Positions 16,582 to 24,769 of a stretch of 64,000 nucleotides of DNA are shown here, piece after piece. Source of the DNA: G963663775 sp963664255 (GTDB lineage Bacteria > Bacillota > Clostridia > Oscillospirales > Butyricicoccaceae); NCBI GenBank assembly GCA_963664255.1, contig OY760938.1, forward strand, positions 1,178,001 to 1,242,000, read 5' to 3'. The position numbers and the translations under genes are program-made. The notes under the pieces were generated by a model, which saw nothing but the letters and a program-made list of their open reading frames with translations, made no database searches and was not told the DNA's origin. The first letter of the stretch is position 1. Every line of letters starts with the position of its first letter.

Positions 16582-17934
16582 TTAGATGTTTGCCTTGATT
16601 GCTTCTTCAAAAATATCCAAGCCGCGTTCCAGCTGCGCGTCAGTGATGACCAGTGGTGCTAGGAAACGAATGACATTGCCATACAAGCCTGCGTTTTCGA
16701 TAATCAGACCCTGCTGCATCGCATGGCTGATGACCTTGTTCACCAGCTCTGCATTCGGGGTTTTGGATGCCTTGTCGGTCACAAATTCAATGCCAATCAT
16801 GCCGCCCAAACCGCGGAAATCACCGACCACCTCAAACTTGTCCTTCCAAGACTGATAGCGTTCCATGACAGTCTTTCCAATTTCCTGCGAACGAGCCGCA
16901 AAATTGTCGCGCTCCATGACCTCAATGGTCTTGAGTGCTGCTGCGCACGCCAGCGGATTGCCGCAGTAGGTGCCGCCGATGGTGCCCGGCTTCGGTGCAT
17001 CCATGATTTCCTGCCGTGCAGAAATAAAGCTGATGGGCATACCTGCGGCAATAGACTTTGCACCCGTCAAAATATCTGGAAGAACGCCTGCATCCTTCCA
17101 ATATTCAGAAGCAAACATACGGCCTGTGCGGCAGAAACCAGTCTGCACTTCGTCCGCAATCATCAAGATACCCTTTTCGTCACAAATCTGACGCACTGCT
17201 TTCACCCATGCAATCGGTGCAGGAATAAAGCCACCTTCTCCCTGCAGCGGTTCGATAATCATAGCAGCCACGTGCTCAGCGGGCGTTGCTTCATCGAAGG
17301 TTTTGTAAATGCTCTTGACATAGTATGCAATGAGCTTATCCTCAGGCATACCCTCCGGTGCACGATAGGTGTACGGATATTCTGCACGATAAACCCCGTC
17401 TGGGAAAGGTCCGAGGCCGTTTGCATATGCTTTCTTGGCGGTCATTGCCATGGTCAGCAGGGTTCTGCCGTGGAATGCACCCGAAAATACAATGATATTC
17501 GGACGCTTGGTGAAGGCTCTTGCCAGCTTCACGGCATTTTCATCCGCTTCTGCACCGCTGTTTGCAAAATAGGTTTTAATGTGGTCACCTGCAACGGGAA
17601 CGATGGCATTGAGCTTCTGCGCCAGCTTGACATAGCCCGGGTGGGTGACGATGTTGAACATTCCGTGGAAATACAGCTCCGCCTGCTCCTTTACAGCTTC
17701 AATGACTTCCGGTTGGCTGAAGCCAATGTTCAAAACACCAACGCCGCCTGCCCAGTCCATGATGTAGTTGCCATCCAAATCCTCAATCATTGCGCCTTCG
17801 CCGCGCTTGATGACGACCGGATAAATGCAGCGAATTGGGCTGGGGGTTGCTTCTGCGCGCTGCGCAATCATCTCTTGGGATTTCGGTCCTGGCAGGGTCT
17901 CGGTGATAACCTTGGGCAATGCTTCTCTTAACAT
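16582..17934 (-). CDS. Class III aminotransferase, 4-aminobutyrate-type
   Basis: PLP-dependent aminotransferase of 450 residues, most like GABA aminotransferase (GabT), which moves the amino group of 4-aminobutyrate to 2-oxoglutarate and yields succinate semialdehyde. Seen are FANSGAEADENAVKLARAFT near 130, VFSGAFHGRTLLTMAMT, the Asp in MIADEVQTGFCRTGR and the Schiff-base Lys in LTGAKSIAAGMP. It lies between the APC permease and the second aminotransferase. With the iron alcohol dehydrogenase upstream (19.6 kb) this could form a GABA to 4-hydroxybutyrate route; a beta-alanine or putrescine route is an alternative. Confidence 0.88.
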   Translation of the reverse strand: MLREALPKVITETLPGPKSQEMIAQRAEATPSPIRCIYPVVIKRGEGAMIEDLDGNYIMDWAGGVGVLNIGFSQPEVIEAVKEQAELYFHGMFNIVTHPGYVKLAQKLNAIVPVAGDHIKTYFANSGAEADENAVKLARAFTKRPNIIVFSGAFHGRTLLTMAMTAKKAYANGLGPFPDGVYRAEYPYTYRAPEGMPEDKLIAYYVKSIYKTFDEATPAEHVAAMIIEPLQGEGGFIPAPIAWVKAVRQICDEKGILMIADEVQTGFCRTGRMFASEYWKDAGVLPDILTGAKSIAAGMPISFISARQEIMDAPKPGTIGGTYCGNPLACAAALKTIEVMERDNFAARSQEIGKTVMERYQSWKDKFEVVGDFRGLGGMIGIEFVTDKASKTPNAELVNKVISHAMQQGLIIENAGLYGNVIRFLAPLVITDAQLERGLDIFEEAIKANI

Positions 17935-18028
17935 ACAAATCGCTCCTTACATATGCTGTCGGCACTCTGCCGTGTGCAGCGTGCCGACAGCTTTCACTCT
18001 TAAACAAAATAATTTACGACAATAAAAA

Positions 18029-19462
18029 TCAAGTGGTCGGTGTGTGCACAATGTCCTCGTGCTCACGAATTTCATGGTGTCCGAACGCGGGATATTTGCC
18101 CTTGGCATATAAGTAGAAAACAACGCCCAACAGTGCCCACGCACCCACGATAATCCATTCCTGCGGAACCAGTGCGGAAGAGAATCCTGGCAGAACATAC
18201 AGTGCTGCCATCATAACGGTCAGCAGAATTGCCATCGTTCCAACAAACTTCCAATTCTTCACGCTGTAGGGACGCTTCATTTCCGGCTCTTTCTTGCGCA
18301 AAATCATGTAGGAAATGCAAACCAGCATATATGCCACAACCACTGCAAAGCTGCCTGCGTCAACCAGCCAAACCATCATTTTTCTGCCAAAGAACGGTGC
18401 AATACAGGAGCAGAAGCCTACAAGCAGAATTGCATTGGTCGGGGTCTTATATTTCGGATGCAGCTTTGCAAAGCAAGCGGGGAGCATCTGGGATTCTGCC
18501 AGTGCAAAGATGGCACGGCTGCCGCCGATGAAGAATGCATTCCAGCTGGAAACGATGCCTGCCATACCAGCAATGATGAGAATCTTTGCTGCCACATCAC
18601 TGCCGTGGAAGGCTGCCTTCATGGCATCTGCAACCACCAGTGTAGAGCCCTCCATGACTTCCTTGGGCAGGACATACGCCACGGCTGCGATAATCATGAT
18701 ATACCAAATGACAGCAGTGACAATGGACGAAATCATAATTTTGCCGATTTTCTTGAATGGCACATTGATTTCTTCTGCCGCCTGCGGGATGACGTCAAAC
18801 CCAACGAACATAAACGGGGTCATGGTCGCAACCGCCAGAATGCCGCCCAGTGCACTTTTTTCGCCATGAAACAACGGCTGTGCATTGGAAACATCGCCGG
18901 AAGCACCCGCGCCGAACATCAGCGCAATGCCAATGGCTGCGATGCCAATGGTGAGCACGCCCTGCAGGAATGCCGCACTCTTGACACCGAAAAAGTTGAT
19001 AATGGTAATCAGAATGGATGCCACAACACCCAACGCAACCCAAGAGCCATAGACATCAAAGCCTGCAATGGAGTACATATATCCCTGCAGGAAGCCAGGC
19101 GCGATATACTCCACTACATTCGGCAGGGAGCACGCCTCAAAGGCAACCACGCCGATGTATCCTAAAATAATCGCCCATGTACAGATAAACGAGCCGTTTG
19201 CGCCCAAGGCACGGTGTGAAAACACGTGTTCACCGCCGCATTCCGGCATGGCAGAGGTCAATTCTGCATAGGTAAGACCGACGAAAACAACCATTAAGCC
19301 GCCCAGCACAAAGGCAATCATTGCGCCCAGTGTGCCTGCCTGCTGAATCCAGTCGCCTGCCAGAATGACCCATCCCCAACCAATCATTGCACCAAACGCT
19401 AAAGCAAAAATATCGGCTTTGCCGAGGACGCGTTCAAATTTTCTATCCTTCATATCCGTCAT
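18029..19462 (-). CDS. APC-superfamily amino acid permease
   Basis: Integral membrane amino acid transporter, 477 residues, with about 12 hydrophobic helices. The first unwound-helix motif GAMIGWGWVILAGDW (about 25-40) and the following GGLMVVFVGLTYAELTSAMP are typical of the APC family. It is encoded just upstream of the two aminotransferases, so it probably imports their substrate (GABA, ornithine or similar). An N-terminal MTDMKD with GGAG-type ribosome site precedes. The C-terminus is short and hydrophilic. Confidence 0.9.
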   Translation of the reverse strand: MTDMKDRKFERVLGKADIFALAFGAMIGWGWVILAGDWIQQAGTLGAMIAFVLGGLMVVFVGLTYAELTSAMPECGGEHVFSHRALGANGSFICTWAIILGYIGVVAFEACSLPNVVEYIAPGFLQGYMYSIAGFDVYGSWVALGVVASILITIINFFGVKSAAFLQGVLTIGIAAIGIALMFGAGASGDVSNAQPLFHGEKSALGGILAVATMTPFMFVGFDVIPQAAEEINVPFKKIGKIMISSIVTAVIWYIMIIAAVAYVLPKEVMEGSTLVVADAMKAAFHGSDVAAKILIIAGMAGIVSSWNAFFIGGSRAIFALAESQMLPACFAKLHPKYKTPTNAILLVGFCSCIAPFFGRKMMVWLVDAGSFAVVVAYMLVCISYMILRKKEPEMKRPYSVKNWKFVGTMAILLTVMMAALYVLPGFSSALVPQEWIIVGAWALLGVVFYLYAKGKYPAFGHHEIREHEDIVHTPTT

Positions 19463-19490
19463 CTCCTTTTAAAATATAAAACTTTGTAAA

Positions 19491-19544
19491 TAAAAAAGGA
19501 GATACCTTACCACGGCCGTTGTCGGTGTGGTAATTATCTCCTTT
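19491..19544 (-). terminator. Terminator-like hairpin between alcohol dehydrogenase and APC permease
   Basis: On the minus strand AAAGGAGATAATTACCAC pairs with GTGGTAAGGTATCTCCTTT (one small irregularity) and is followed by TTTTATTT. Only 28 bases separate it from the permease start, leaving no room for a separate promoter, so it may act as a partial terminator or attenuator within one operon. Confidence 0.65.
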
Positions 19545-19585
19545 GATAATTCAGATGCAGCGCAAAAACTGCCAAATATAGGTGC

Positions 19586-20716
19586 TTAGATGCACGCGCG
19601 ATAAATCTCTGCGATTTCGTCCTTTGTGAAAATAACAGGGTTATATTGTATGCCTGCGGCAGAAACCTTCAGGCAGTTTTCGGTCATCCAATCGACATCT
19701 TCCATCTGGATGCCCAGCTTGCCAAGGGTCGTTTCCATGCCAATGTCAGCCAGCAGCTTGCGCACACAATCGGCGCAGTCGGTTTCGTCCTTGCCGCCGA
19801 GCAACTGTGCCATGCGTGCATATTTTTCTGGTGCACCATCGATAGAACGCTCAATGATAACTGGTGTTAGTGCCGCCAAGCCAAGCCCGTGGACGATGTC
19901 GCGCAGACCGCTTGCTGGATGCTCCATGCCATGCGCCAGTGTTACGCCTGCCGCACCAATGCTCATGCCGCCGATGGTGCTTGCCAGAGAAACCGCTGTA
20001 AATGCCTCTAAATCGGTGGGGGCTTCCACCATACGGCGCAGATTTTTCGCCAAAAGCTCAATCGCATATAGCGCTTGAATCTCGACCAACGGGCTGGTGA
20101 TGCGGGAGGTATAGGCTTCCATGCAGTGGCACAGGGCATCAAATCCAACCGATGCCGCAATATGCTTCGGCATTGTCATCATCAGGGTGGGGTCGATGAT
20201 GGAAGCCTTTGCAAAGATGGCACCCGTACGCAGGGACTTTTTATCCTTGGTTTCCGGATGGGTCAGCACGGCGAAGTGGTTGCCTTCGCTGCCTGTTCCG
20301 CAGGTGGTTGGCACCAATACAAGCGGCAGTGCTGTGGGTCCGAATTTCTTGCCATAGATATAATCGCTGATGTCGCCGGGGTTGTTGCACTGGAATGCAA
20401 TGCCCTTTGCCGCATCCATGATGCTGCCGCCGCCAAGCCCTAAAATGACATCACAGCCGTGCTCCAGTGCCAGCGCTGCGCCTTCCTCCACGGTGGTGGT
20501 CAGCGGATTTTGTGCCACTTTGTCAAACAGGGTGTATTGCATACCAGACTTCTCAAGCTGCTGCATCGCACGGTCAAGCAATCCACTTTTCTTTGTGCTG
20601 GAAAAACCTGTGACAATCAGCGCGTGTTTGCCGTATTTCGCGGTTTCTTCTCCGATAAAGTCGGCTTTTCCTGCGCCAAAAATCAAATTTACGGGCAGAT
20701 GATACGTAAAATCCAT
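19586..20716 (-). CDS. Iron-containing alcohol dehydrogenase
   Basis: Group III alcohol dehydrogenase of 376 residues. Seen are LGLGGGSIMDAAKG (nucleotide binding), the PTTCGTGSEG motif and the iron-site segments FDALCHCMEAY, GMEHP and VHGLGLAAL. The start at 20716 is chosen because GGAGGGGG lies just upstream and the MDFTYHLPV opening is typical. It is upstream of, and on the same strand as, the permease and two aminotransferases. Reduction of an amine-derived semialdehyde, for example to 4-hydroxybutyrate, is plausible. Butanol-type dehydrogenase activity is an alternative. Confidence 0.9.
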   Translation of the reverse strand: MDFTYHLPVNLIFGAGKADFIGEETAKYGKHALIVTGFSSTKKSGLLDRAMQQLEKSGMQYTLFDKVAQNPLTTTVEEGAALALEHGCDVILGLGGGSIMDAAKGIAFQCNNPGDISDYIYGKKFGPTALPLVLVPTTCGTGSEGNHFAVLTHPETKDKKSLRTGAIFAKASIIDPTLMMTMPKHIAASVGFDALCHCMEAYTSRITSPLVEIQALYAIELLAKNLRRMVEAPTDLEAFTAVSLASTIGGMSIGAAGVTLAHGMEHPASGLRDIVHGLGLAALTPVIIERSIDGAPEKYARMAQLLGGKDETDCADCVRKLLADIGMETTLGKLGIQMEDVDWMTENCLKVSAAGIQYNPVIFTKDEIAEIYRACI

Positions 20717-20956
20717 ATGGTTTGATTCCCCCTCCAATTATGATGAGTGCATAAAAATAGACGCCTGCAATCCGATAAAAGATGCAGACGCCATTGTCAG
20801 CAATTAAGTATTTACGAAGATACTCGAATTACAATTTCTATTGTTTATGGCGTTAGTATAAACTTTATTGTTGCTATAAGGTCAATAGCCTTTTTTAAAA
20901 AAGTACAAATTTCAAATAAACAAAAGTTTTCAGGAGAAAATATTTCAAAAATTCAT

Positions 20957-21847
20957 TTAATCATGCGATTTTATTAAGAATTTAATCTCCATTATATAGT
21001 CATCGCGATTGGGCGTTAAATATCCGCTGTACAGCGGCTCGTCATAAAAAAAGCCTTCCAACGCGATGTGGTTCTCTGTGACATAGTCATACAGGAGGTT
21101 ATGCGCCTGTGCATTGGCAAACATTTGTCCGCGATAGGTAGTGCATAGATATTCGCCAGCAGGAATCTGAAAGGCATACTGCGGAAATTGACGGTCGAGT
21201 GCAGGATTGTTTGTGATAGAAAAATATCCATTGTATTTGGGCAGGACATCTTTTTGCAACGTGTTTGCTGATGAACCAAAAAATCCCCACTCACACTCAA
21301 TGTTGGCATAATCGCTGCGTTCCACGATGGCGGTTAGGATGCGTGCCGCATAATGCACATCATGTGTGCGCAGATTTTCGCGATAGTCGGGATGCTCGCT
21401 GGTATAGCTCGGCTCTTCGGCATATACGCAAAGCCCTTGCCGCGCGGGCAGAGTTTTGTGATAGACCTCTCCAAAGCCTTTGACCTGCTCCATTTGCTCC
21501 AGCTGTGCCAGTTTGATGTCAATCATGCGTCCGGTCTGCTCCAGTGCCTTGATTTTTTCCGCCACTGCCTGCTGATTGTTGCGCAGAATTTCCCGCAGAT
21601 GCTCCACGGAATCTTGTCCATTTTGAATCAAATGTACAATTTCTTCCAGAGGCGTACCAATATACTTCAAATATAAAATCACATCCAGAATCAGACACTG
21701 GCGAAGCGCATAATAGCGATAGCCTGTTTCGGGATTGATGATGGCAGGGTGCAGCAGACCAATTTTATCATAATAGCGCAGGGTTTGTGTGGTGATTTCG
21801 TACATTTTTGCCATTTCGCCGATGGAAATAAGCGCGTCATTTTTCAT
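20957..21847 (-). CDS. MerR-family regulator with GyrI-like effector domain
   Basis: Transcriptional activator of 296 residues. The N-terminal winged helix is ISIGEMAKMYEITTQTLRYYDKIGLL (about 7-34), followed by the dimerisation coiled coil (about 80-120, REILRNNQQAVAEKIKAL). The C-terminal ~150 residues resemble the GyrI/BmrR ligand-binding domain that senses hydrophobic or cationic drugs. It lies just past a nitroreductase gene on the same strand. A 32-bp perfect palindrome sits 57 bases upstream. Targets are not evident. Confidence 0.9.
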   Translation of the reverse strand: MKNDALISIGEMAKMYEITTQTLRYYDKIGLLHPAIINPETGYRYYALRQCLILDVILYLKYIGTPLEEIVHLIQNGQDSVEHLREILRNNQQAVAEKIKALEQTGRMIDIKLAQLEQMEQVKGFGEVYHKTLPARQGLCVYAEEPSYTSEHPDYRENLRTHDVHYAARILTAIVERSDYANIECEWGFFGSSANTLQKDVLPKYNGYFSITNNPALDRQFPQYAFQIPAGEYLCTTYRGQMFANAQAHNLLYDYVTENHIALEGFFYDEPLYSGYLTPNRDDYIMEIKFLIKSHD

Positions 21848-21903
21848 ACGACCTCCTGTGCAAGTTGCTTTTTTTAATCATTTCAACAGAATTTTTGATG
21901 TAA

Positions 21904-21935
21904 AAAGCATCGAAATATCGATATTTCGATGCTTT
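21904..21935. repeat. 32-bp perfect palindrome upstream of the MerR gene
   Basis: AAAGCATCGAAATATC is followed immediately by its exact complement. On the minus strand TTTTT ensues, so it can end the nitroreductase transcript. It also has the symmetry of a regulator site for the adjacent MerR gene. The low GC of the stem makes a pure terminator role uncertain. Confidence 0.6.
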
Positions 21936-22003
21936 GTTGTGCACAGAGCATATCCGAGGCTGCGGCAGCGTTGGCGGCAAACCTTCCACGTGGCAAAGGG
22001 GGG

Positions 22004-22546
22004 TTATTGATAGGTCACCAGTTCGGACACTGTTTTGCGTTTGGGCATTTGCGGCGTTTCCGCAGGATAGCCAAGGGCAATCAATGCCGCACAAGTCTGT
22101 CCTTCGGGGATGGAAAGCAGTGTACCCACTTTTTCTGTATCGAATACGCCCATAATGACCGTTCCCAGACCCAAATCATGTGCCGCAAGGCAAAATGTCT
22201 GCGCCGCAATGCCAGCATCAAAGGACTGCCAGTGGGTGCCCTGTGAAGTAGAAAAAGAACCGTCCCGCTCATAACCAGAGCGTTTTTCCACTATCGTCAT
22301 CGCAACGACCATGGGTGCAGCTTTTGCCGTATCCTGATTGAACTTGAAATCCAACATACAGGTATCTGCCAGCTTCTGCTTCATTTCGGTGTCGGTAATG
22401 GCAATATAGCGCGCAATCTGGGTGTTTTTCCAGCTTGGTGCACAGGCAGCGGCAGAAATGATTTGCTCCACAATGGATTTTTCTGGTGCTTGCGCATGGA
22501 ATTTGCGGACGCTGCGGCGGGTTGTGATGCATTGTATGGTTTCCAT
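22004..22546 (-). CDS. Nitroreductase-family FMN oxidoreductase
   Basis: FMN-dependent NAD(P)H oxidoreductase of 180 residues. The phosphate-binding start TTRRSVRKFHAQAP (about 8-21), AACAPSWKNTQ and the C-terminal GLGTVIMGVFD / ALGYPAE segments are typical. The family reduces nitro compounds, quinones or enones; the natural substrate here is unknown. It is transcribed toward the MerR regulator, which might respond to the same toxic compounds. Confidence 0.9.
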   Translation of the reverse strand: METIQCITTRRSVRKFHAQAPEKSIVEQIISAAACAPSWKNTQIARYIAITDTEMKQKLADTCMLDFKFNQDTAKAAPMVVAMTIVEKRSGYERDGSFSTSQGTHWQSFDAGIAAQTFCLAAHDLGLGTVIMGVFDTEKVGTLLSIPEGQTCAALIALGYPAETPQMPKRKTVSELVTYQ

Positions 22547-22766
22547 AGGGAAGTCTCCTTTTTATTTTATCGAACGGTTTATATGGGTGCAGGCGGTGCC
22601 AAGGCAGCAAACACGACTGTGTGACTTTGGCACGCTGTCAGCGACCCAATCACATTGAAATATAACAGCATTATATGCCTACATGCCGCAAAAGTCAAAT
22701 TTTTTGCCCTGTACTCCGTATTCCACAAAAAATCGAGTTTTCTAAAAAACGATTTGTCAGATGTTC

Positions 22767-22795
22767 TTGATTTTTGAAGATTTTTCACATATAAT
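22767..22795 (+). promoter_or_regulatory. Sigma-A-type promoter of the NCS2 permease gene
   Basis: TTGATT (22767-22772), a 17-base spacer and a perfect TATAAT (22790-22795), 55 bases before the start codon. The leader is too short for a purine riboswitch and shows none of its conserved loops. The remaining part of this 300-bp gap (22547-22766) holds nothing recognisable. Confidence 0.6.
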
Positions 22796-22850
22796 GATAC
22801 AATATATGCTTTATAGAAGCGTTCAAAACAAAGAAAAGGAAGGAAAAACA

Positions 22851-24335
22851 ATGGAAAAGTTCTTTCAACTCGGAAAATACGGCACTAATGTCAAGACAGA
22901 AGTCATTGCAGGTATCACGACATTTTTCACAATGGCGTATATCATTTTTGTCAATCCTGCAATTTTGAGCAATGTCATCGGCAATGGGGATGCTGTATAT
23001 GCGCAGGCGATTTTCATCGCAACCATCATTGCCTCTGTGGTCGGCACATTGGTCATGGCACTGTTTGCAAATGTGCCGTATGCACTCGCGCCCGGCATGG
23101 GGCTAAACGCCTTCTTCACGTATACCGTCTGTGGGGTGATGGGGTTCACCTGGCAGCAAGGGTTGTCGATGGTGCTCATTTGCGGTGTGGTTAACATCAT
23201 TATCACCGTCACAGGACTGCGCAAAATGATTATTCGCTCGCTGCCGCCGCTGCTGCAAAGCGCAATCGGCGGAGGCATTGGTCTTTTTGTGGCATATATC
23301 GGCATCAAAGATGCAGGGCTGTTAAAGTTCACGATTGACCCGGGCAATTATGCAGTTTATGGCGAAACGGTTGTGGCAAATGCATCTGCCGTGCCGGCAC
23401 TCGTCAATTTTTCCAATCCATCAGTACAGCTTGCACTGATTGGCGTTGCCATCATTTTGATTTTAATGGTGCGCAAGGTCAAGGGGGCCGTGCTCATTGG
23501 CATCGTGACAACCACTTTGCTGTGTATGGCAGAGATTGCGGCTGGTGTCAGCCCGCACGTGTTCTTTCCGGCAGTGGATGAAAGCGTAACGGCGGCGCAG
23601 TTCTTCTCTGGCATTTCCATTTCGCCTGCCGCAATCGGCCATTCGATTGCATCCATTCAGTATACCTTTTTGCAATTTGATTTTGTCGGTTTGTTCACCA
23701 AGCAGAGCAGTATGCTTTTGGCATTTACCGCCATTATCGGCTTTGTTTTAACCGATATTTTCGATGCATTGGGCACTTTGATTGGCACAGGACGCCGCAC
23801 TGGCATTTTTGATGCCGAGGACGAAAACCTGCTGCTGCATGATAAGGGCATCAAATCCCGTTTGGACCGTGCAATGTTCGCGGATTTGAGCGCAACCATC
23901 GTGGGTTCCTTCTTCGGCACATCCAATACCACCGCTTTCGTGGAAAGCTCGGCTGGCATTGCAGAAGGCGGACGCACAGGCTTGACATCGGTTGTGACGG
24001 CAATCCTGTTTGCACTTTGCACCATTCTTTCCCCGATTATCTGCATCATCCCGTCTTGTGCAACCGCACCAGCACTGATTGTCGTGGGTATTTTGATGAT
24101 TGCATCGATTGCTGACATTGATTGGCACAATTTTGAGGATGCAGCCGTTGCATTCATCACAGTGGCATTCATGCCGTTTGCATACAGCATTACCATTGGC
24201 ATTGCAATGGGCTTTATCACCTATGTGCTGATTAAGCTCATCAAAGGCAAATTTAAAGAAGTCCACCCGATTATGTACGGCACCACCATTTTGTTTATCA
24301 TCAATTTTATTTCGTTGGCGGTCAATAATCTGTAA
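22851..24335 (+). CDS. NCS2-family purine permease (AzgA/PbuG-like)
   Basis: Membrane nucleobase:cation symporter of the AzgA-like branch, 494 residues, expected to import hypoxanthine, guanine or adenine. Characteristic segments are ITTFFTMAYIIFVNPAIL near the N-terminus, APGMGLNAFFTYTV and FDALGTLIGTGRRTG. About 12-14 hydrophobic segments are present. AAGGAAGG precedes the ATG at 22851; the open frame upstream is not membrane-like. It is a single gene between its own promoter and a strong terminator. Confidence 0.92.
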   Translation: MEKFFQLGKYGTNVKTEVIAGITTFFTMAYIIFVNPAILSNVIGNGDAVYAQAIFIATIIASVVGTLVMALFANVPYALAPGMGLNAFFTYTVCGVMGFTWQQGLSMVLICGVVNIIITVTGLRKMIIRSLPPLLQSAIGGGIGLFVAYIGIKDAGLLKFTIDPGNYAVYGETVVANASAVPALVNFSNPSVQLALIGVAIILILMVRKVKGAVLIGIVTTTLLCMAEIAAGVSPHVFFPAVDESVTAAQFFSGISISPAAIGHSIASIQYTFLQFDFVGLFTKQSSMLLAFTAIIGFVLTDIFDALGTLIGTGRRTGIFDAEDENLLLHDKGIKSRLDRAMFADLSATIVGSFFGTSNTTAFVESSAGIAEGGRTGLTSVVTAILFALCTILSPIICIIPSCATAPALIVVGILMIASIADIDWHNFEDAAVAFITVAFMPFAYSITIGIAMGFITYVLIKLIKGKFKEVHPIMYGTTILFIINFISLAVNNL

Positions 24336-24348
24336 AATACCCAATAGA

Positions 24349-24402
24349 ACAGAACAAACCGGCTATCGCATCAATAAGGATGCTATAGCCGGTTTGTTCT
24401 GT
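24349..24402. terminator. Strong bidirectional terminator
   Basis: ACAGAACAAACCGGCTAT and its complement ATAGCCGGTTTGTTCTGT flank an 18-base loop. It ends the NCS2 gene and lies just past the small zinc-ribbon gene on the other strand. Confidence 0.85.
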
Positions 24403-24423
24403 GTGGCGTTATGAATAAGGCCC

Positions 24424-24645
24424 TTACAGAAACCGTGCACAAGACCATTTTTGAATGCAGGAGCCACGCTGCTTTGTTATTTCCGATACGGTGGAAGTCT
24501 CGGTCTGGTCATCCACGCAGTCTGGGCACAGATCATGATCATCAAAGTAGATGCCGTCCGCGGCGGCAAATGTACCGCCACAGATTGGGCATATACAAAG
24601 TTCCTCGTTTTCTTGGTCAGTTGTGATTACGGCGGCATAGCACAT
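24424..24645 (-). CDS. Small zinc-ribbon protein, probably a truncated remnant
   Basis: 73 residues: MCYAAVITTDQENEELC, then CPIC near residue 19 and CPDC near residue 40, a zinc ribbon. Related accessory proteins I recall in clostridial genomes continue after the second pair with further cysteines; here the tail (ETSTVSEITKQRGSCIQKW) looks unrelated, which suggests a 3' truncation. AAAGAG stands directly before the ATG. Role unknown. It marks the boundary between the purine permease and the restriction operon. Confidence 0.5.
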   Translation of the reverse strand: MCYAAVITTDQENEELCICPICGGTFAAADGIYFDDHDLCPDCVDDQTETSTVSEITKQRGSCIQKWSCARFL

Positions 24646-24675
24646 CTCTTTATTGCTGCATCCTCAGATTTCATA

Positions 24676-24704
24676 TTGTTTTACCACTTCTAAAAGTGTA
24701 TAAT
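24676..24704 (+). promoter_or_regulatory. Promoter of the hsd restriction operon
   Basis: TTGTTT (24676-24681), a 17-base spacer and TATAAT (24699-24704). The spacer contains the inverted repeat CACTT-CTAA-AAGTG (24685-24698), a possible repressor site. Confidence 0.55.
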
Positions 24705-24769
24705 AGAAATAAATACCATGAATTTTTAACTCCCTGTATCTGTAATTTATTTGGTGGTGGTGACATACA

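Noticed and set aside
16723..17931. 402-codon open frame on the plus strand across the GABA aminotransferase gene
   Set aside because: It is the antisense of a well-conserved gene, is rich in Cys, His and Arg as antisense frames are, and has no ribosome site.
22547..22850. Purine riboswitch before the NCS2 permease gene
   Set aside because: The conserved loop bases are absent and the promoter lies only 55 bases from the start codon.
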